A stretch of DNA of 64,000 nucleotides from Theocolax elegans (taxonomy: Eukaryota > Arthropoda > Insecta > Hymenoptera > Cerocephalidae). The notes under the pieces were generated by a model. The model saw only the letters and a program-made list of their open reading frames with translations. It was not told where the DNA came from and ran no database searches. The position numbers and the translations under genes were made by a program. Positions 48,865-60,740 of this stretch are shown here, in pieces. Location: NCBI GenBank assembly GCA_026168455.1, contig CM047425.1, forward strand, positions 26,467,058 to 26,531,057, given 5' to 3'. How positions within the stretch are numbered: the first letter of the stretch is position 1; each line of letters opens with the position of its first letter.

Positions 48865-51756
48865 TTGCATCAAACAGCTCAAGTATCCAGCAAGATCATC
48901 AAAATGGAAAGCAACATTGAAGTGATTTCTGAGATATTAAATGATACTTTAAAAAAAGAATTGGTTGTGAAAAATTTTGATACTTTAAATACTTATATAA
49001 ATTCTAATAAGGACAATATCTTATATATTAATATAAGAAGTTTAAATGCGAATTTTAACAAATTAGAAATTTTAATTAATAATCTGAGCATTAAGCCTTC
49101 TATGATTGTTTGTGCTGAAACTTGGAATTTGGAATATTATCAATACTTTAATCTAAAAGGTTACAAAATGCATTACAATAATAGTAAATTGAATAAATCA
49201 GACGGTGTCGTTATTTATATTGATGAAAATATAAATGAATTTACTGAAATAATAGAAATTGGTAAACTTAAAATTCTCAATACACGTATAAATAACGAAA
49301 CAGTAAATATAGAAATTTCTTCTATATATAGATCTCACGATATAAGTAAGACGGATTTTCTTATGAATATAAAAGAATTGTTAAAAATAAAAAAAAAATA
49401 TCACTAATCATATAATAGTAGGAGATTTTAATATTGATATTTTGGGTTTAGACAGTGTTAGCAAGAATTTCTAAATAATATTCTAGTAAACGGTTACTAT
49501 CCAGGTTTTCAATCTATTACAAGACCATCTAGCTTATCTGATAATGGCTCTTGTATTGATAATTTTTTTATTAAAATAAAATCACTTAACACTAAATCTT
49601 GCAAATTAATATACACAATTACAGATCATTTTCCTTTATTTTTATCAATTAAAAAGATTAAAGTAACTAGAACTGATAGAAAGAACGTACTACTAAAGTA
49701 TAACAAACTCCATTCTTTTGCTAAAGGTTATAATTGGAATAATATACTAACAATGTATGATCCTAATCTAGCAATTGATGTATTAATATCGACTATTAAA
49801 ACTTGTATTAAGAAGGCCACAGTTACTAATATTAGTAACAAAAGAGATAAAAATAAACCAAGAAAAGGTTGGATAACTAAAGCTATAACAGTTTCATGTA
49901 ATAAAAAGGAATTTTTATATAATATTTGGAGATTAAATACAAACAATTTATTAAACAAAGAAATATATAAAACATATGAAAAAATACTAAATAAAGTTAT
50001 CAAAAATGCAAAGATATTGTATGATAAAGAACTAGTTGAAAACTCAACTAGAAATTCTAGAAAATTATGGAATATAATTAACCAAAAATTAGGTAAAAAT
50101 AAGAAAAAAAGTAAAGCTATATCTTACATATACGATAAACAAATGAAAGTTATAAATAATGCTACAGAAATTGGAAATACAATGAATAAATTTTTCACTG
50201 ACATAGGTACTGAATTAAGGAAAAAAATTATCACACCAATGATAATTCATTGTAATCATCAGGAAAATAACGAAAATTAATCAGAAATCAATATTTTTAA
50301 ACCCGATTGTTGCATATGAAATCATTGAAGTTGTAAACGATTTTGATATAAAGAATGGATGAGTAGATAAAATAAACACTAGAGTATTAAAGACATTATT
50401 AAGCTACATTGTAGGACCTTTGGTTCATATTTTTAACTTATGCATAGAAAAAGCTATTTGGCCAGATGCTTTAAAAATTGCTGAAATTGTACCTATTTAT
50501 AAAGCTGGTGATAAAAACTATGCTAATAACTATAGACCTATCTCTTTAATATCTAATCTAGCAAAAATCTTGGAAAAACTAATTTATAAAAGATTTATTA
50601 ATTTTTTAAAAAAATGTGATATTTTGTCAAAAAATCAGTTTGATTTTGTTAAAAATAAGGGAAGTAAAGATGCTCTGCAAGATATCTCTAGTAAACTGAA
50701 CAATTGTTTAGATATGAGCAAACCAATCGCAATAGCTTTTCTTGATCTAGCAAAAGCTTTTGATACGGTAGATCATATTATATTACTGAATAAGTTATAT
50801 AACTATGGAATAAGAGGTGGTGCTTATGATATCATGAAATGTTATTTATCGAATAGACAACAAAGAGTTAAATTAGATAACGTTTTTAGTTCTAATATGA
50901 CAGTAAAAACTGGTGTTCCTCAAGGTACAATATTGGGACCACTGTTATTTATTTTATATGTAAATGATATGTTAGCAGATAATATTATCTCATATACAGA
51001 TAACACTGCGATAATTGTCACTGGTAAAAATTGGAATGAAGTTGAATGTTTAATGAATAGCGAATTAGAATCAATCTCCAATTGGTTGGATACTAGTAAA
51101 TTCTCTTTAAATGTTAAAAAAACAACTTATATTACATTTGGAAATTATTGCGATAGTGTACCTGAGGTTAATAATTTTAATATTCATATAAATAATGTTA
51201 ACATAAATAGAGTTGAGTATACCAAATATCTAGGTGTAATTTTTGACTTTAGAATGAGTTGGGGTAAACACATTAAATATATTGTTAATAAAACAAAATA
51301 TCTTAGCTTTATGTTTCATAAACTTGCTAAGATTATGAACCTAGATACGCTTAGAATGATATATTATGCTTTATTTAATAGTATAATTAGTTATGGTATA
51401 ATAGCTTGGGGTGGTGCATATATTAATTATATGAAAATATTACATAGTTTCCAGAAAAAATTATAAACAAGAATAATTTTATTATTGAAAATAATCCACT
51501 AAGTATTGAACAGATTTTTACACTAGATTCATTAAAGTTCCATTACGAAACTCTAAAAAGCAATTTTATGTCTTGTAACAGCATAACGAGGAAAAAAAAT
51601 TTAATTTTACCTCGTACAAGAAGAACAATTAGTTGTAAAAATAGTTATATCAAAGCAATAAACATATTTAATATGTTACCTAACGATATGAAAATCTTAA
51701 GCATCAAAAATAAGAAATCAAAAATTAAAAAATGGATTAAAAATAATATATATTAA
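48865..51756 (+). pseudogene. LINE ORF2, APE endonuclease and reverse transcriptase
   Basis: Endonuclease pieces are NILYINIRSLNANFNK, VCAETW, GDFNIDIL (just after a frame change near 49407), SCIDNFF and ITDHFPLFL. RT pieces are EIVPIYKAGD, YRPISLISNLAKILEK, FLDLAKAFDTVDH (catalytic Asp), GVPQGTILGPLLF and ISYTDNTAI. The catalytic box should be YADD/FADD; here it is YTDN (about 50993-51004), losing one catalytic Asp. The frame breaks again at about 50280 and 51466; the last part, ending KKWIKNNIY, lies at 51568-51756. Confidence 0.85.
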
Positions 51757-51908
51757 ACAAAAGTTTTTTTTCTGTTGTATTCGTCACAAATTACTTTTAG
51801 CTACAGTTGTATACTATTTTGTTACTTTGAATAATTGTTAAAGATTTATTATTTAAGTATATTAGTTTAGTATTTAAGTTAGTTTTAAGTTTTCTTTTTG
51901 TAACCAGT

Positions 51909-51942
51909 CCCACCAACAGATAACTCCGTTTATCTCTGTGGG
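51909..51942 (+). other. 3' UTR stem-loop of the LINE
   Basis: CCCAC and ACAGATAA on one side pair with TTATCT and TGTGGG on the other around a CTCCG loop, with small bulges. It lies ~50 bp before the (TAAA)n tail. 3' stem-loops recognised by the RT are known for CR1/L2-type LINEs. Confidence 0.5.
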
Positions 51943-52026
51943 AGGTTTGCATGATGTATTTGTTTCTATTATGTAAATTCTTTTCTGGTTAAATAAATAA
52001 ATAAATAAATATATATATATATATAT

Positions 52027-53705
52027 ATTTTCCAAAGGCTCAATATATGAATATCTTAACCTATTCACATGCACTATTTTCATTTTATTATAAGCTAGCT
52101 CTATTTTTACATTTCCCTTATTATTAACTATTTATAAAATCCGATGTGGTCCAGTACATTGATCGCCTAATTTGTATTTCTTCCCTCCTTTTAATAACCA
52201 GACAATATCCCCTGCTTGAAATTCTTAAATATTTGCTTTCCTGTCGTAATAGAATTTTGACCTATGTTTAGAGGCTATCAATTTTTCTCGTGCGATTCTC
52301 TGTATTTTATTTAACCGTTGTCGTAAATTTATAATGTAATCATCATACGTTGGAACTCGTTCTCGTGGGTCTAAAGGTTCGTTTGATGGTAGTCGCGCTT
52401 TTCGTGCAAAACAATTTCAAAGGGCGTGTAAAGATGACCCTCATGTACCGAAGTATTATACGAAAACGCGTCTAATTCGCATATCTCATGCCATGCGTCA
52501 TTTCTTTCTATCATTGTTTTTAAATAATCTGCGAAGCTGCTATGAAAACACTCAACGGAGTTGGACTGAGGATGATAAGTCGTGGTTTTAGCTTGTTTAA
52601 TCTTAAAAATTTTTGCTACTTAAGATAATTAATAATGGGGCACTAAAAATTGAAGTGTCGACGAACTAACGCTTTGGCGATCGTTACCGTGGTCGCGTCT
52701 GGTATCGCCATACAGTATTTTGAAAGGTTATATTGAATGGTTAACATATGATTGTTATTATTTCGAGATCTGGGGAATGGTCCCACAAGATCGACCGATA
52801 TGGATTCCATAGCCGAGTACGGAGTATCTGTTATTATCATACGTTGTTTAGTTTTAACACGAACCTATTTCTTTAGTTGGCAAGTTAAACAATATCTAAT
52901 GTAGTTTTGCGCGTCTTTCCTAATATCGGCCCAATAGAAATGTTGTTTTATGCGTTTATAGGTTTTTGTTACCTCTTTATGACCCGCACAAGCAGACTCG
53001 TGCATTTCGCGAATAATATTTTCCCTATTACTCTCTTCCACACATTTTATGAATCACAAACAAATAATTATTTTTACATTAATATTTCGTAAAGTTATAC
53101 TTATTTGTTTCAAAATTTCATTCCATAAAACGTTTTCAATAAATTTGCTCTTTGCGATACCTATTGAACGTAATTTTTCTTTTAATATAATATTTTTTAA
53201 ATTTAATTGATTCGTCTTTAGATTATTAATAATTTCTGAAGTACTCAGTCGCTCTTCATCACCTAAAACCGTAGCAAAATAGATATTTTCGTTTTTGTTA
53301 TTTATTCTTATTTCTCTCGGATTTAAATTGCAAAAATAAGGTAATAATAATTTTGAAGCCAAATTTCTGGATCCTTCCTCTAAAGGCATTCGGGTTGTAG
53401 TTATAAAATAAACGTAATTATCTTTTCTCATAAAGAGTTGTTCTTTAACTTCAATGAATTTCTTTGCATCGTTTGGTACTTCGTGAACATCCTTTTCTTT
53501 CCAGGACTCGTCAAATTCGTTATTAAAATGATCTTTCTTCATAGATTGTGATCTTTTGTCTGAGATGACTATCGTTTCAATTTCCTCGGGGGCTTCTTGT
53601 ATTACAAAAAGGTTTTTTACTGGCTCTTTTGGTACATTTGACATATTGGGTCGCTTTTTTTTCATTGTAGTTTGGCCGTGTTATTTTTCCTGCGTGATTG
53701 CGTTT
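52027..53705 (-). pseudogene. pol: Integrase remnant of the old gypsy copy
   Basis: Fragments match the N-terminal extension (53054-53665), the region around SVDLVGPFPR (52643-52840) and the C-terminal NRLRYSY end. Stops and shifts lie between them. The segment upstream joins the RNase H end without the stop seen in the young copy. Confidence 0.85.
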
Positions 53706-56296
53706 TTCCATAGAATGATTTTTAATAACATAAACGGGTTCTTCTATTGGATATCTTGATAACGCGTCAGCATTAACGTTACTTTTACCGGCTTTGTATA
53801 CGATATCAAAGTCGTATGCATTCAGTTTTATTCTTCATCTACTAACTTTGGATTTCGGATCTACCGAGTTTTTAAACCAAACGAGTGGTTTATGATCTGT
53901 TATAATGAGGAAACGACGGCTTCTTAGATAGCAATCGAACCGAGTAACGACATACAATATGGCTAATGCTTCCCTTGAGTAAGTATCATATTTTTGCTCG
54001 GCTTTGTTTAATACTCGCGAAACATAAGCAACCGGTAGGTCGGTCCCAATCTCTCCTTGTGATAAAATTGCTCCTATTGCTGTACCGCTAGCGTCACAAG
54101 TCACTATAAATAGTTTATTAACCTTTAGAGGACGGGAATTTTCTGGTTCAAAAAAGCTTCATTTTTCAATAAAATTAATGTCTAAAAACATCGGATCACT
54201 TTTAACCTTTAGAGGACGGGGATTTGGGTTTATTGTTTTCTCTCACTTTTCTATAGAAATCGAGTTTTTGTGATGTCTTATATCTCAAAACTAACACATG
54301 TAAAGAGTCGATCATTGGCAGGTTTACCATTTAGGGTTTTTCTGTCCTCTATCATCTAATGTAAATGAGGTCGTGCTGTGTGAGTGGAACAAAGAAAAAA
54401 TACCTCTATCTGGCAACACTGATCATGGGCATGGCCCTTATAGGGGCCACCCTGTCCTCTAAAGGTTAATATCTGCGATTTTGTAGTATTGGTTGTTTAC
54501 ACAGTTTTGCTTTTAAATCATCGAATGCCTTTTGAACCTCGCTGGACCATAGGAAAGGTACATCTTTCTTTAATAAAATATCGCAATGAATCGTCTATAA
54601 TAGCCTGCTAATCCTAAAAATTGACGTATATTTTTCACTATTTTTGGAATTGGAAATTTTTTTTCTACTTCTAATTTTTGTGGATCCGCCAAAACACCTT
54701 CTGGTAATAGTACGTGTCCCAGATATACTAATTCTTCCTTTAAAAATTCACATTTGTCTGGCTGTAATTTCAGATTTGCGGCACGTACTCTTTGCAAAAA
54801 TTTTTCAAACTTTTGGTTATGCTCATGAATATTTTTACCGTATATAACTGCGTCGTTAAGAAATAAAAATATTTCTTTGCCTCGCATGTTCTCAAAAACA
54901 TGATAAATCATTCTTTGAAAAGTAGCTGGAGAATTGCACAACCCCATAGGCATTGTTTTAAATTGAAATAAACCGAATAAAGAGGCGAAAGCTGTTTTAT
55001 GTCGATCTTCTTGAGCTAACGGAACTTGTAAAAATCCATGACATAAATCCAAGACTTGATTTGATCGATATATCTAGTATATTAGGTAATGGGTATCGAT
55101 CTTTTACGGTTTTATCGTTTAATTGTCGAAAATCGACAACGAGTCGGTATCGTTTATTACCCTGACTATCAGGCTTCTTTGTTACTAGAAAAATAGGTGG
55201 ATGTATAATTGGAATTTGATGGTTCAATTATGTCTCCTTCAAACATTTATTTTAATTGTTCATCAATTTTGCTTTTGAGAGCATGAGGAAATCTATATGG
55301 CTTAGCTGTGATTGGTATGTCGTCGACAGTCGGTATCTTATGTACTATAGCATTTGTCACGCCTAATTTTTCTCCTTTTAGACAGAAACAATCCGAATAT
55401 TTATCAATTAAATTTTCTACAGATTGTCTTCGTTCCTCGTCCATTTCATCAAAATGCAAGGCTTCTTTTAACCGTTCATTACGATTAGGTGTACTTGTAT
55501 CCTCCGTTATGTAATGTATCCTCGCTTCAGATCGATTGTCAGAAATGTCGTGTATGTCGACCTCATCACTTTCATAAGTATAAAAATTATTGATATAAGG
55601 TTTATTTAAATAAACCAAATAACTGTTATTCATTTCGTTTTCGTGTGTGGCTTCAACAAATTCACTTCGTAAATTTTCGTTTATAACTCGTTAATTCAAT
55701 AAAAAATCGCTAGGGTCCTCATCCTGTTAATTTTCTTCCTGTATGTTTATTAAATTCTCATTATTTATCTCATTTTCAGTTACTTCGGTTCCTTGTTTGT
55801 TTATCCATAATATTTCGGTTTTCGGGATAGTATCTAACTTTTCCCCCGACTTAACCAATTTCTTGTTATTCAATTTACAAACATAACTAACATTTTTATC
55901 ACGAGGTCCGCATTTATCGCCTTCCTCGATTTCGTAATCCATTCGTACTTGGCAATTCATCTTTTTGTCAACAAAATCTTCCTTATTTTCACGAGGTCCG
56001 CATTTATCGCCTTCCACGATTTCATAATCCATTTGTACTTGACAATTATTAACTGTCTTATCCAATAAATTTTCTTCATATTTTATTTCATTTTCAATAT
56101 TACACTTCAGGTCAACTTCGTTTTCATAATTAGTACAGGATGGACTCTCAGCCATCCTATCGGACAATGGTGCTTCAATAATACCATAATTTTCAGTAAT
56201 TTCATCAAATTTTTCTGTAATACATGGCTCAGTTACATCACATACCCGTGGCTGCGCTTTTTCATCAATTATTTGTAGTCGTTCTTCCTTCATTAA
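53706..56296 (-). pseudogene. pol: RT/RNase H remnant of the old gypsy copy
   Basis: Pieces cover the acidic spacer (55727-56293, with only two 30-residue repeats), the approach to the RT (55247-55633), the RT core (54570-55052) and RNase H (53835-54104). The RT catalytic box reads FLND where the young copy has FLDD, so the active site is lost. The piggyBac-type MITE splits the RNase H part. Confidence 0.88.
54122..54465. mobile_element. piggyBac-type MITE, 344 bp
   Basis: TTAA lies on both sides (54118-54121 and 54466-54469) and the ends are CCTTTAGAGGACGGG and CCCTGTCCTCTAAAGG. TTAA targets with CCTTT-type ends are the piggyBac signature. The host gypsy has a single TTAA at this place in the young copy. 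A second left end, again preceded by TTAA, begins at 54206, so one copy landed in another or a partial duplication occurred. No transposase. Confidence 0.88.
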
Positions 56297-56385
56297 TCCA
56301 TAACAATTTCGATCTGATGTACTTGTATTTCATCATTTTTATAATCGTCATATAACTCTTGTTCTTTTTCACTCTGATTATATAG

Positions 56386-56990
56386 TTATTTGTGGTTGCC
56401 ATTTTGATTTCTTTCATTTCTTTGTTCTTGATCGTAGATTTCATACGATTCGTTTGTGTTAAATTTTATAAACGTTTCGTCATTTTCATTCAACTGAAAA
56501 TCACTTGACGTATCTGAGTCACTATTGGTATAATTATAAAATCTTGAATTTTTCATGTTCGTATAATCATTGTTTTCCCTTGGTTTCGTCATATATCGTA
56601 TTGATTTTCGATCATTATTTTCGATTTCCTCCATTATATAAATCGATTCATCCTTTTGCGTATTATTTATATTTTCAAAGGGAAGGATTAATCCGTTAAA
56701 TTCTAAATATTGTTTCAAATAATTGATTTTTGCATCGTTTCTACAAAAAAAATCAGTGCCTAAGATTCCGTCTTGTTGTATAGAAAACGAATCATGTCCT
56801 AAATTGAGTTCCACGGGAGATCCTTCGAAATCTATTCTAATTTTGCCACAAGTAGTTAATGAATTGTCAGTTATGTCTTTTAAAAATATAATATCATTTT
56901 TGTCAATTTTCACGCGAGAGTCTACCTCTGACTCTTTAATTAGACTTACCGATGCTCCTGTATCTAGCAAGAATTTTAACGGACATCTTA
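56386..56990 (-). pseudogene. pol: Protease remnant of the old gypsy copy
   Basis: Keeps LDTGASVSLI and GILGTDFF and stays open past the point where the young copy shifts frame. It then breaks near 56386 before the spacer. Confidence 0.85.
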
Positions 56991-58034
56991 ACTGACCGGT
57001 ATCGAGGATTACGACCGGAGCTGAACTTTGTTGGCTTAAATTTATTTTTGCGATGCGGAGGGGACGTTTGAGCGGGTTTCCGCACTCGAAGTAGAGGGAA
57101 TTTGATTCGTAGCCTCTCTCTCGACCCTCCTTGAACAGAGAGTATCGGTGTTTCCCTGATTTTATTCTTCTTTTATTTTTCTTTGTAATTTATAACAATC
57201 GCGCTTTATGTGACCGGGTTTTCCGCAATGGAAACAAGTAACTGATGATCTTATATTATTATTCGATTCGCAATTGATATATCGTGATTCTTGGGAAGTT
57301 GAATTAACCGACTCGCGCACACTGCAATGAAAATTTATTATTATTAAAGCGGACGAAGGAATCATTTTTATCTCTATCTCTATTTGGTAAAAATTCCGTC
57401 TGATTTTGAAACTCGTTCCAACCACCGAATTGTTAATTAGGTCTACTATAATTACGACTGTTATCCGAGTGACTTTGTGAGCTATAAGAACTATTTATGA
57501 AATTGCGTCTGTTGTTATTATCGGAAAATGTTTCTGCAAAACTTCGTGCTAATTTGAAACAATTTATGGCTCCATGATCAGTTTTAGAACTATATTGACA
57601 TACAATCGAAGAGTTATTCGAAATATAATTTACTTCACGCGTTCCTCGAGTTGAACGAGAACGAGCCTCCTCTCGGCTCGGCGTGTCCTTGTCCAAGACG
57701 CTACAAGCGAACTCGCGCTCCACCTCCAGCGCTTGTTTGCGAGCCTGTTTTATAGAAACTGGAGTCCCTGAACGCGCACGAATTTCCCAACGAAGCCGTT
57801 TTAAAATAGTACATTTCGATACTAGTGCGAGAATATGATTTCTTCCTCTCGGGACGATTTGCGCACGAGAGAAGCGAGTATCGAATACTATTTTTTAACA
57901 GGACGTGAGAGAAACTCGATTCAGAGTGCAGGTTTTTGAATAAGCGTGCGTGAAATCGCGTTTTGCACACGGAGTGTCAAAAAGAATTTTAAACAATCTT
58001 GCCTTAGTTCAAGCATGAAATGATCTGGTTTTCT

Positions 58035-58218
58035 TCTTTATCTTCGAAAAATTGTGCATTTTTTTTAGAAACATTACATTTAATTTTAGGTCCGTTTTTG
58101 TTTTATGAGTTTTATCAGGAATAAGTAAACTAATACACATTCTTTCAAGTTATATACACAACTTTTTTTTGCGCACGGAAAAAATACATATATTATCTAT
58201 TCTTGAAAAAACAAATTT

Positions 58219-58222
<4 letters not shown>
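58035..58222 (-). mobile_element. Helitron-like repeat, copy D, 5' end only
   Basis: Matches the first ~190 bp of the family (reverse of 7680-7870), then passes into a long TA run. Confidence 0.7.
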
Positions 58223-58263
<41 letters not shown>

Positions 58264-58265
<2 letters not shown>

Positions 58266-58351
58266 GCTATTTCAGGTCAAGTGGTACGATGAAAATTTTA
58301 AATCGCTTCAAAATTTGCGAACAGGTTGGAAATATCTTCCAGAAGATAGAA
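58264..58351 (+). repeat. Outer 88 bp of the ~950 bp palindrome family
   Basis: Starts GGGCTATTTCAGGTCAAGTG after a TA run and follows the left arm until the next element begins. It is most similar to the single arm at 42300-42582. Confidence 0.8.
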
Positions 58352-58765
58352 AAAAAATTCACTAGTGAGCAAAATGCTTTTGAGAGTGGGGGAATGAACT
58401 ATTTTGCCCACTCAAAAAGAAAATGATTAAATTTTAATACAATTATTTAATTTTTCTTTATAATATAATATTAGGATATAGAGGGAGAGAGGGAGAGCGG
58501 GAGAGATGACAGAAAAACAAGACATATAACGCAGTCAAAACTTCTTATATTAGGCTCGCGGAAATGGCGCTATGTTTTTTCGTACATGCTACAATCAAAA
58601 GAATTTTCACTCTTCTTAATGTCAAATTTCTCCCACCTTGTCAGGAAAAATATTATACGCAACTAGTAAGGAAAATAGGCCATCCCCACTCGTCTTTTTG
58701 CCGCTCGAGCGAAGCGAGGGGGAAATCCGACTCGTGTTGGAATGATCTATTTTGCTCACTAGTTG
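58352..58765 (-). mobile_element. Small inverted-repeat element, complete; shows the gypsy empty site
   Basis: Ends ACTAGTGAGCAAAAT and ATTTTGCTCACTAGT are exact inverses, 414 bp apart. It is the reverse of 24362-24678 plus 42178-42227, and at about 58430-58440 runs uninterrupted through the site where the gypsy sits in the other copy. No clear target duplication and no superfamily call. Confidence 0.8.
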
Positions 58766-58997
58766 CGTAATATACTATTTTAACTCCACTCTTATCTAAT
58801 TTTTTTGGTTTTGTTCCGGTGTTTGATATTAATTCGTGTAAATTAATTTTATTAAATAATTGGTCTTTAATCTTAGAAGAGTTTGCTTGTTCGGGTGATC
58901 TTTTACTTAATTGATTATCGAAGGGAATTGTAAAATCTGTCGCGCCTTGAATTAGTTTTTCGTCGAGTACTTTTGCCGTGTCTGTCACTAATGCCAT

Positions 58998-59205
58998 TCT
59001 TACTCACTCTCACTCTCGCACTCCCACACTTTCCCCCTTTTTACTCGCTCTCACTCTCGCACTCTATCACTCTCGCGTTCTCTCTCTGTCTCTCTCTCTT
59101 TATGTCTCATTCTCTCTCTCTCATAATATGTATACGGGGATCTTTCCCCGAAGTACCAAATAAAGATTCTGTCTTTCTCATTCTCTCTCTCTCTCTCTCT
59201 CTCTC
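58998..59205. repeat. (TC)n and CTCTCAC-type simple repeat
   Basis: Pyrimidine-rich repeats with CACTCTCACTCTCGCACTC units, then a pure CT run ending at about 59205 where the last LINE starts. Confidence 0.9.
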
Positions 59206-59516
59206 TGGTGAGTACAAGTTGGCTTGTTTACTGCTCCGTCTTGCTCTGTAGTTTTTACTCACACAGTTGCTCCGAGTTTCTTCTAGTGCATAAAAAAGGG
59301 ACGTTTACTGCCTGCAGCGTCTATCTAGAAATTTGGTGGTTCATTGCTGCAGCCAGTAGTTCCAATATTTGCAAATTTTGTTCTGCGGCTTTCTGGAGGT
59401 TATCTTCGATAGTGATAGACGACTCATCGCGCTGGCCAGTGTACGCAGTGCTCCCAACATCCCGACGGCTTTTCGCACGCTTTTCAACCTTCGTCGGTGA
59501 ACGCTGCGCGGATATC

Positions 59517-60740
59517 ATGGCAACATCACGCGGCTGCTTTGTGTGTGGCGGGAGACTCACCAGAAAGGACTACACGGAGGTCTGTCCACACTGTAATAAG
59601 ATCATGCACGCGCACTGTTTTGACGTCGCGCCGGGCTCCTCCGAGCGCCGCTGTTGTGCGCTGGCTCAGGCTAAAGCGCTAGTCGCGGCATCAACTGATG
59701 CGAGGGAACCATCGCCTGGGTTGCCGCAACAGTCGATGGAGACCTGCGCTACCGAGCTAGCGGCCACGCACACTCCGTCTCCTTCCAGCGTCAAGCGCAT
59801 AGCCTCGCCCCCGTCGCCATCATTGTCGCAGGTTGCTAAGCAACCTCGCGGCGCCGCGCCCACCGAGAGCTACTCCGACCTACCCGCGCGGACGATTGGT
59901 GCCGCCGATATGGCGACTCTGTTCGCTGAGTTCGCGAGCCGTTTAGAATCAAAGCTTGAGAGTTCGGTTTCGCGCATTGAGTCTTCGGTGCAGGGACTGG
60001 TCGGTGAGGTTCGTGAGTTGGGATCGCGGGTTTCGATGATAGAAGCGTCCACTGAGGAGAGATTGAACGGTGTGTCGGGCCGCCTGGATGCCCTTGAAAC
60101 CGCCAACAAGGAGATTCGCGGCCAGATAAGCGGGTTACGGGGTTGGAGTCTGGGGACTACCGAGCCTCAAATTATTGACGCGTGCGAAATCCTTATCCGC
60201 GGCATTCCGGCAAATCTAACTATTTCGGAAGGGGAAGCTCTACAAAAAACTTTTGAGGCTCTTAATCTTCCCAGGGTTACTTCCCAGATAATCGAAACTC
60301 GTCCCTGGCTCGTTCGTGACAGACCTACCGTTAGTAACTTGGGATTGGCATCTTCGACCTCTGCCGCAAAAAATGTCAGTATCGTTTCCAACACTGTTAA
60401 CAACTTTAATATCAAGAATGGAATTGTCGTCCGATTTTCATCGCCCTCTACGAGAGACCTTATTCTCGAGAGAGCGCGCCTTCTCAAGGGAGTCTCGGCG
60501 GATTCTCTGTTCGGTGCGGGTGGATCTGGGGTGATTTATTTGCGTGTGTTATGGCCCAAACAGATCTACGAACTGCTTTCTAAAGCGCTTCGCCGCTCCA
60601 CTGATTTAGGCTTCGCGAGGCCTCTAGTGAAGAACTTTACGGTCTACATGCGTATTACCAAGGGAGGGCAACTCTTCCCGATTCACTCAGAAGCAGACAT
60701 TTTTAAGATATCGTCTCCGAATCCTCCCTCCCCGAAATAG
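59517..60740 (+). CDS. LINE ORF1 with PHD-like finger, coiled coil and RRM-like region
   Basis: I place the start at ATG 59517 (MATSRGCFVCGG), giving about 407 residues, although the frame is open from 59208. Residues ~7-50 form a Cys/His finger: CFVC, CPHC, HAHC and CC, the C4HC3 order of PHD-like fingers in CR1-type ORF1s. A Ser/Pro-rich linker follows, then a heptad-type helix (SRLESKLESSVSRIESSVQG and after) for multimerisation. The C-terminal nucleic-acid-binding region (ILIRGIPANLT, NGIVVRFSSPSTRDLILERA, FPIHSEADIFKI) resembles the RRM/C-terminal domain of LINE ORF1 proteins. No break. The stop TAG at 60738-60740 is directly followed, in the same frame, by ORF2. Confidence 0.85.
   Translation: MATSRGCFVCGGRLTRKDYTEVCPHCNKIMHAHCFDVAPGSSERRCCALAQAKALVAASTDAREPSPGLPQQSMETCATELAATHTPSPSSVKRIASPPSPSLSQVAKQPRGAAPTESYSDLPARTIGAADMATLFAEFASRLESKLESSVSRIESSVQGLVGEVRELGSRVSMIEASTEERLNGVSGRLDALETANKEIRGQISGLRGWSLGTTEPQIIDACEILIRGIPANLTISEGEALQKTFEALNLPRVTSQIIETRPWLVRDRPTVSNLGLASSTSAAKNVSIVSNTVNNFNIKNGIVVRFSSPSTRDLILERARLLKGVSADSLFGAGGSGVIYLRVLWPKQIYELLSKALRRSTDLGFARPLVKNFTVYMRITKGGQLFPIHSEADIFKISSPNPPSPK

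Larger units (their letters stand above)
47600..52010 (+). mobile_element. Two-ORF non-LTR retrotransposon (jockey/CR1 group), decayed
   Basis: Gag-like ORF1 with three zinc knuckles is followed by ORF2 with APE endonuclease and RT, then a 3' stem-loop and a (TAAA)n tail at about 51989-52010. The order and tail mark a LINE. It is very AT-rich, with codon use like the surrounding DNA, unlike the GC-rich R1-like and CR1-like LINEs nearby. Several frameshifts and an altered RT active site make it inactive. Confidence 0.85.
52027..58997 (-). mobile_element. Older, coding-only inverted copy of the central gypsy family, heavily broken
   Basis: From gag to the end of integrase this follows the central gypsy in reverse with many substitutions and indels. 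It starts at the last codons of integrase (52027) and ends inside gag at about 58997; no LTR, primer site or 3' region is present. Insertions at 54122-54465, about 57806-57978 and 58030-58768 interrupt it. It provides an independent reading of where the younger copy's frame breaks arose. Confidence 0.88.
57060..58997 (-). pseudogene. gag: Gag remnant of the old gypsy copy, in three pieces
   Basis: The C-terminal piece (57160-57805) has the second knuckle intact (CFHCGKPGHIKRDC) but the first altered (CQYSSKTDHGAINC). A short piece follows at about 57979-58030, beyond a ~175 bp unidentified insertion, then a piece at 58770-58997 (VTDTAKVLDEKLIQGA). The middle of gag is missing, replaced by the repeats at 58031-58768. 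The N-terminal ~215 codons are absent. Confidence 0.85.

Noticed and set aside
58973..59251. Leu/Ser-rich ORF before the last LINE
   Set aside because: Translation of the CT-rich simple repeat.
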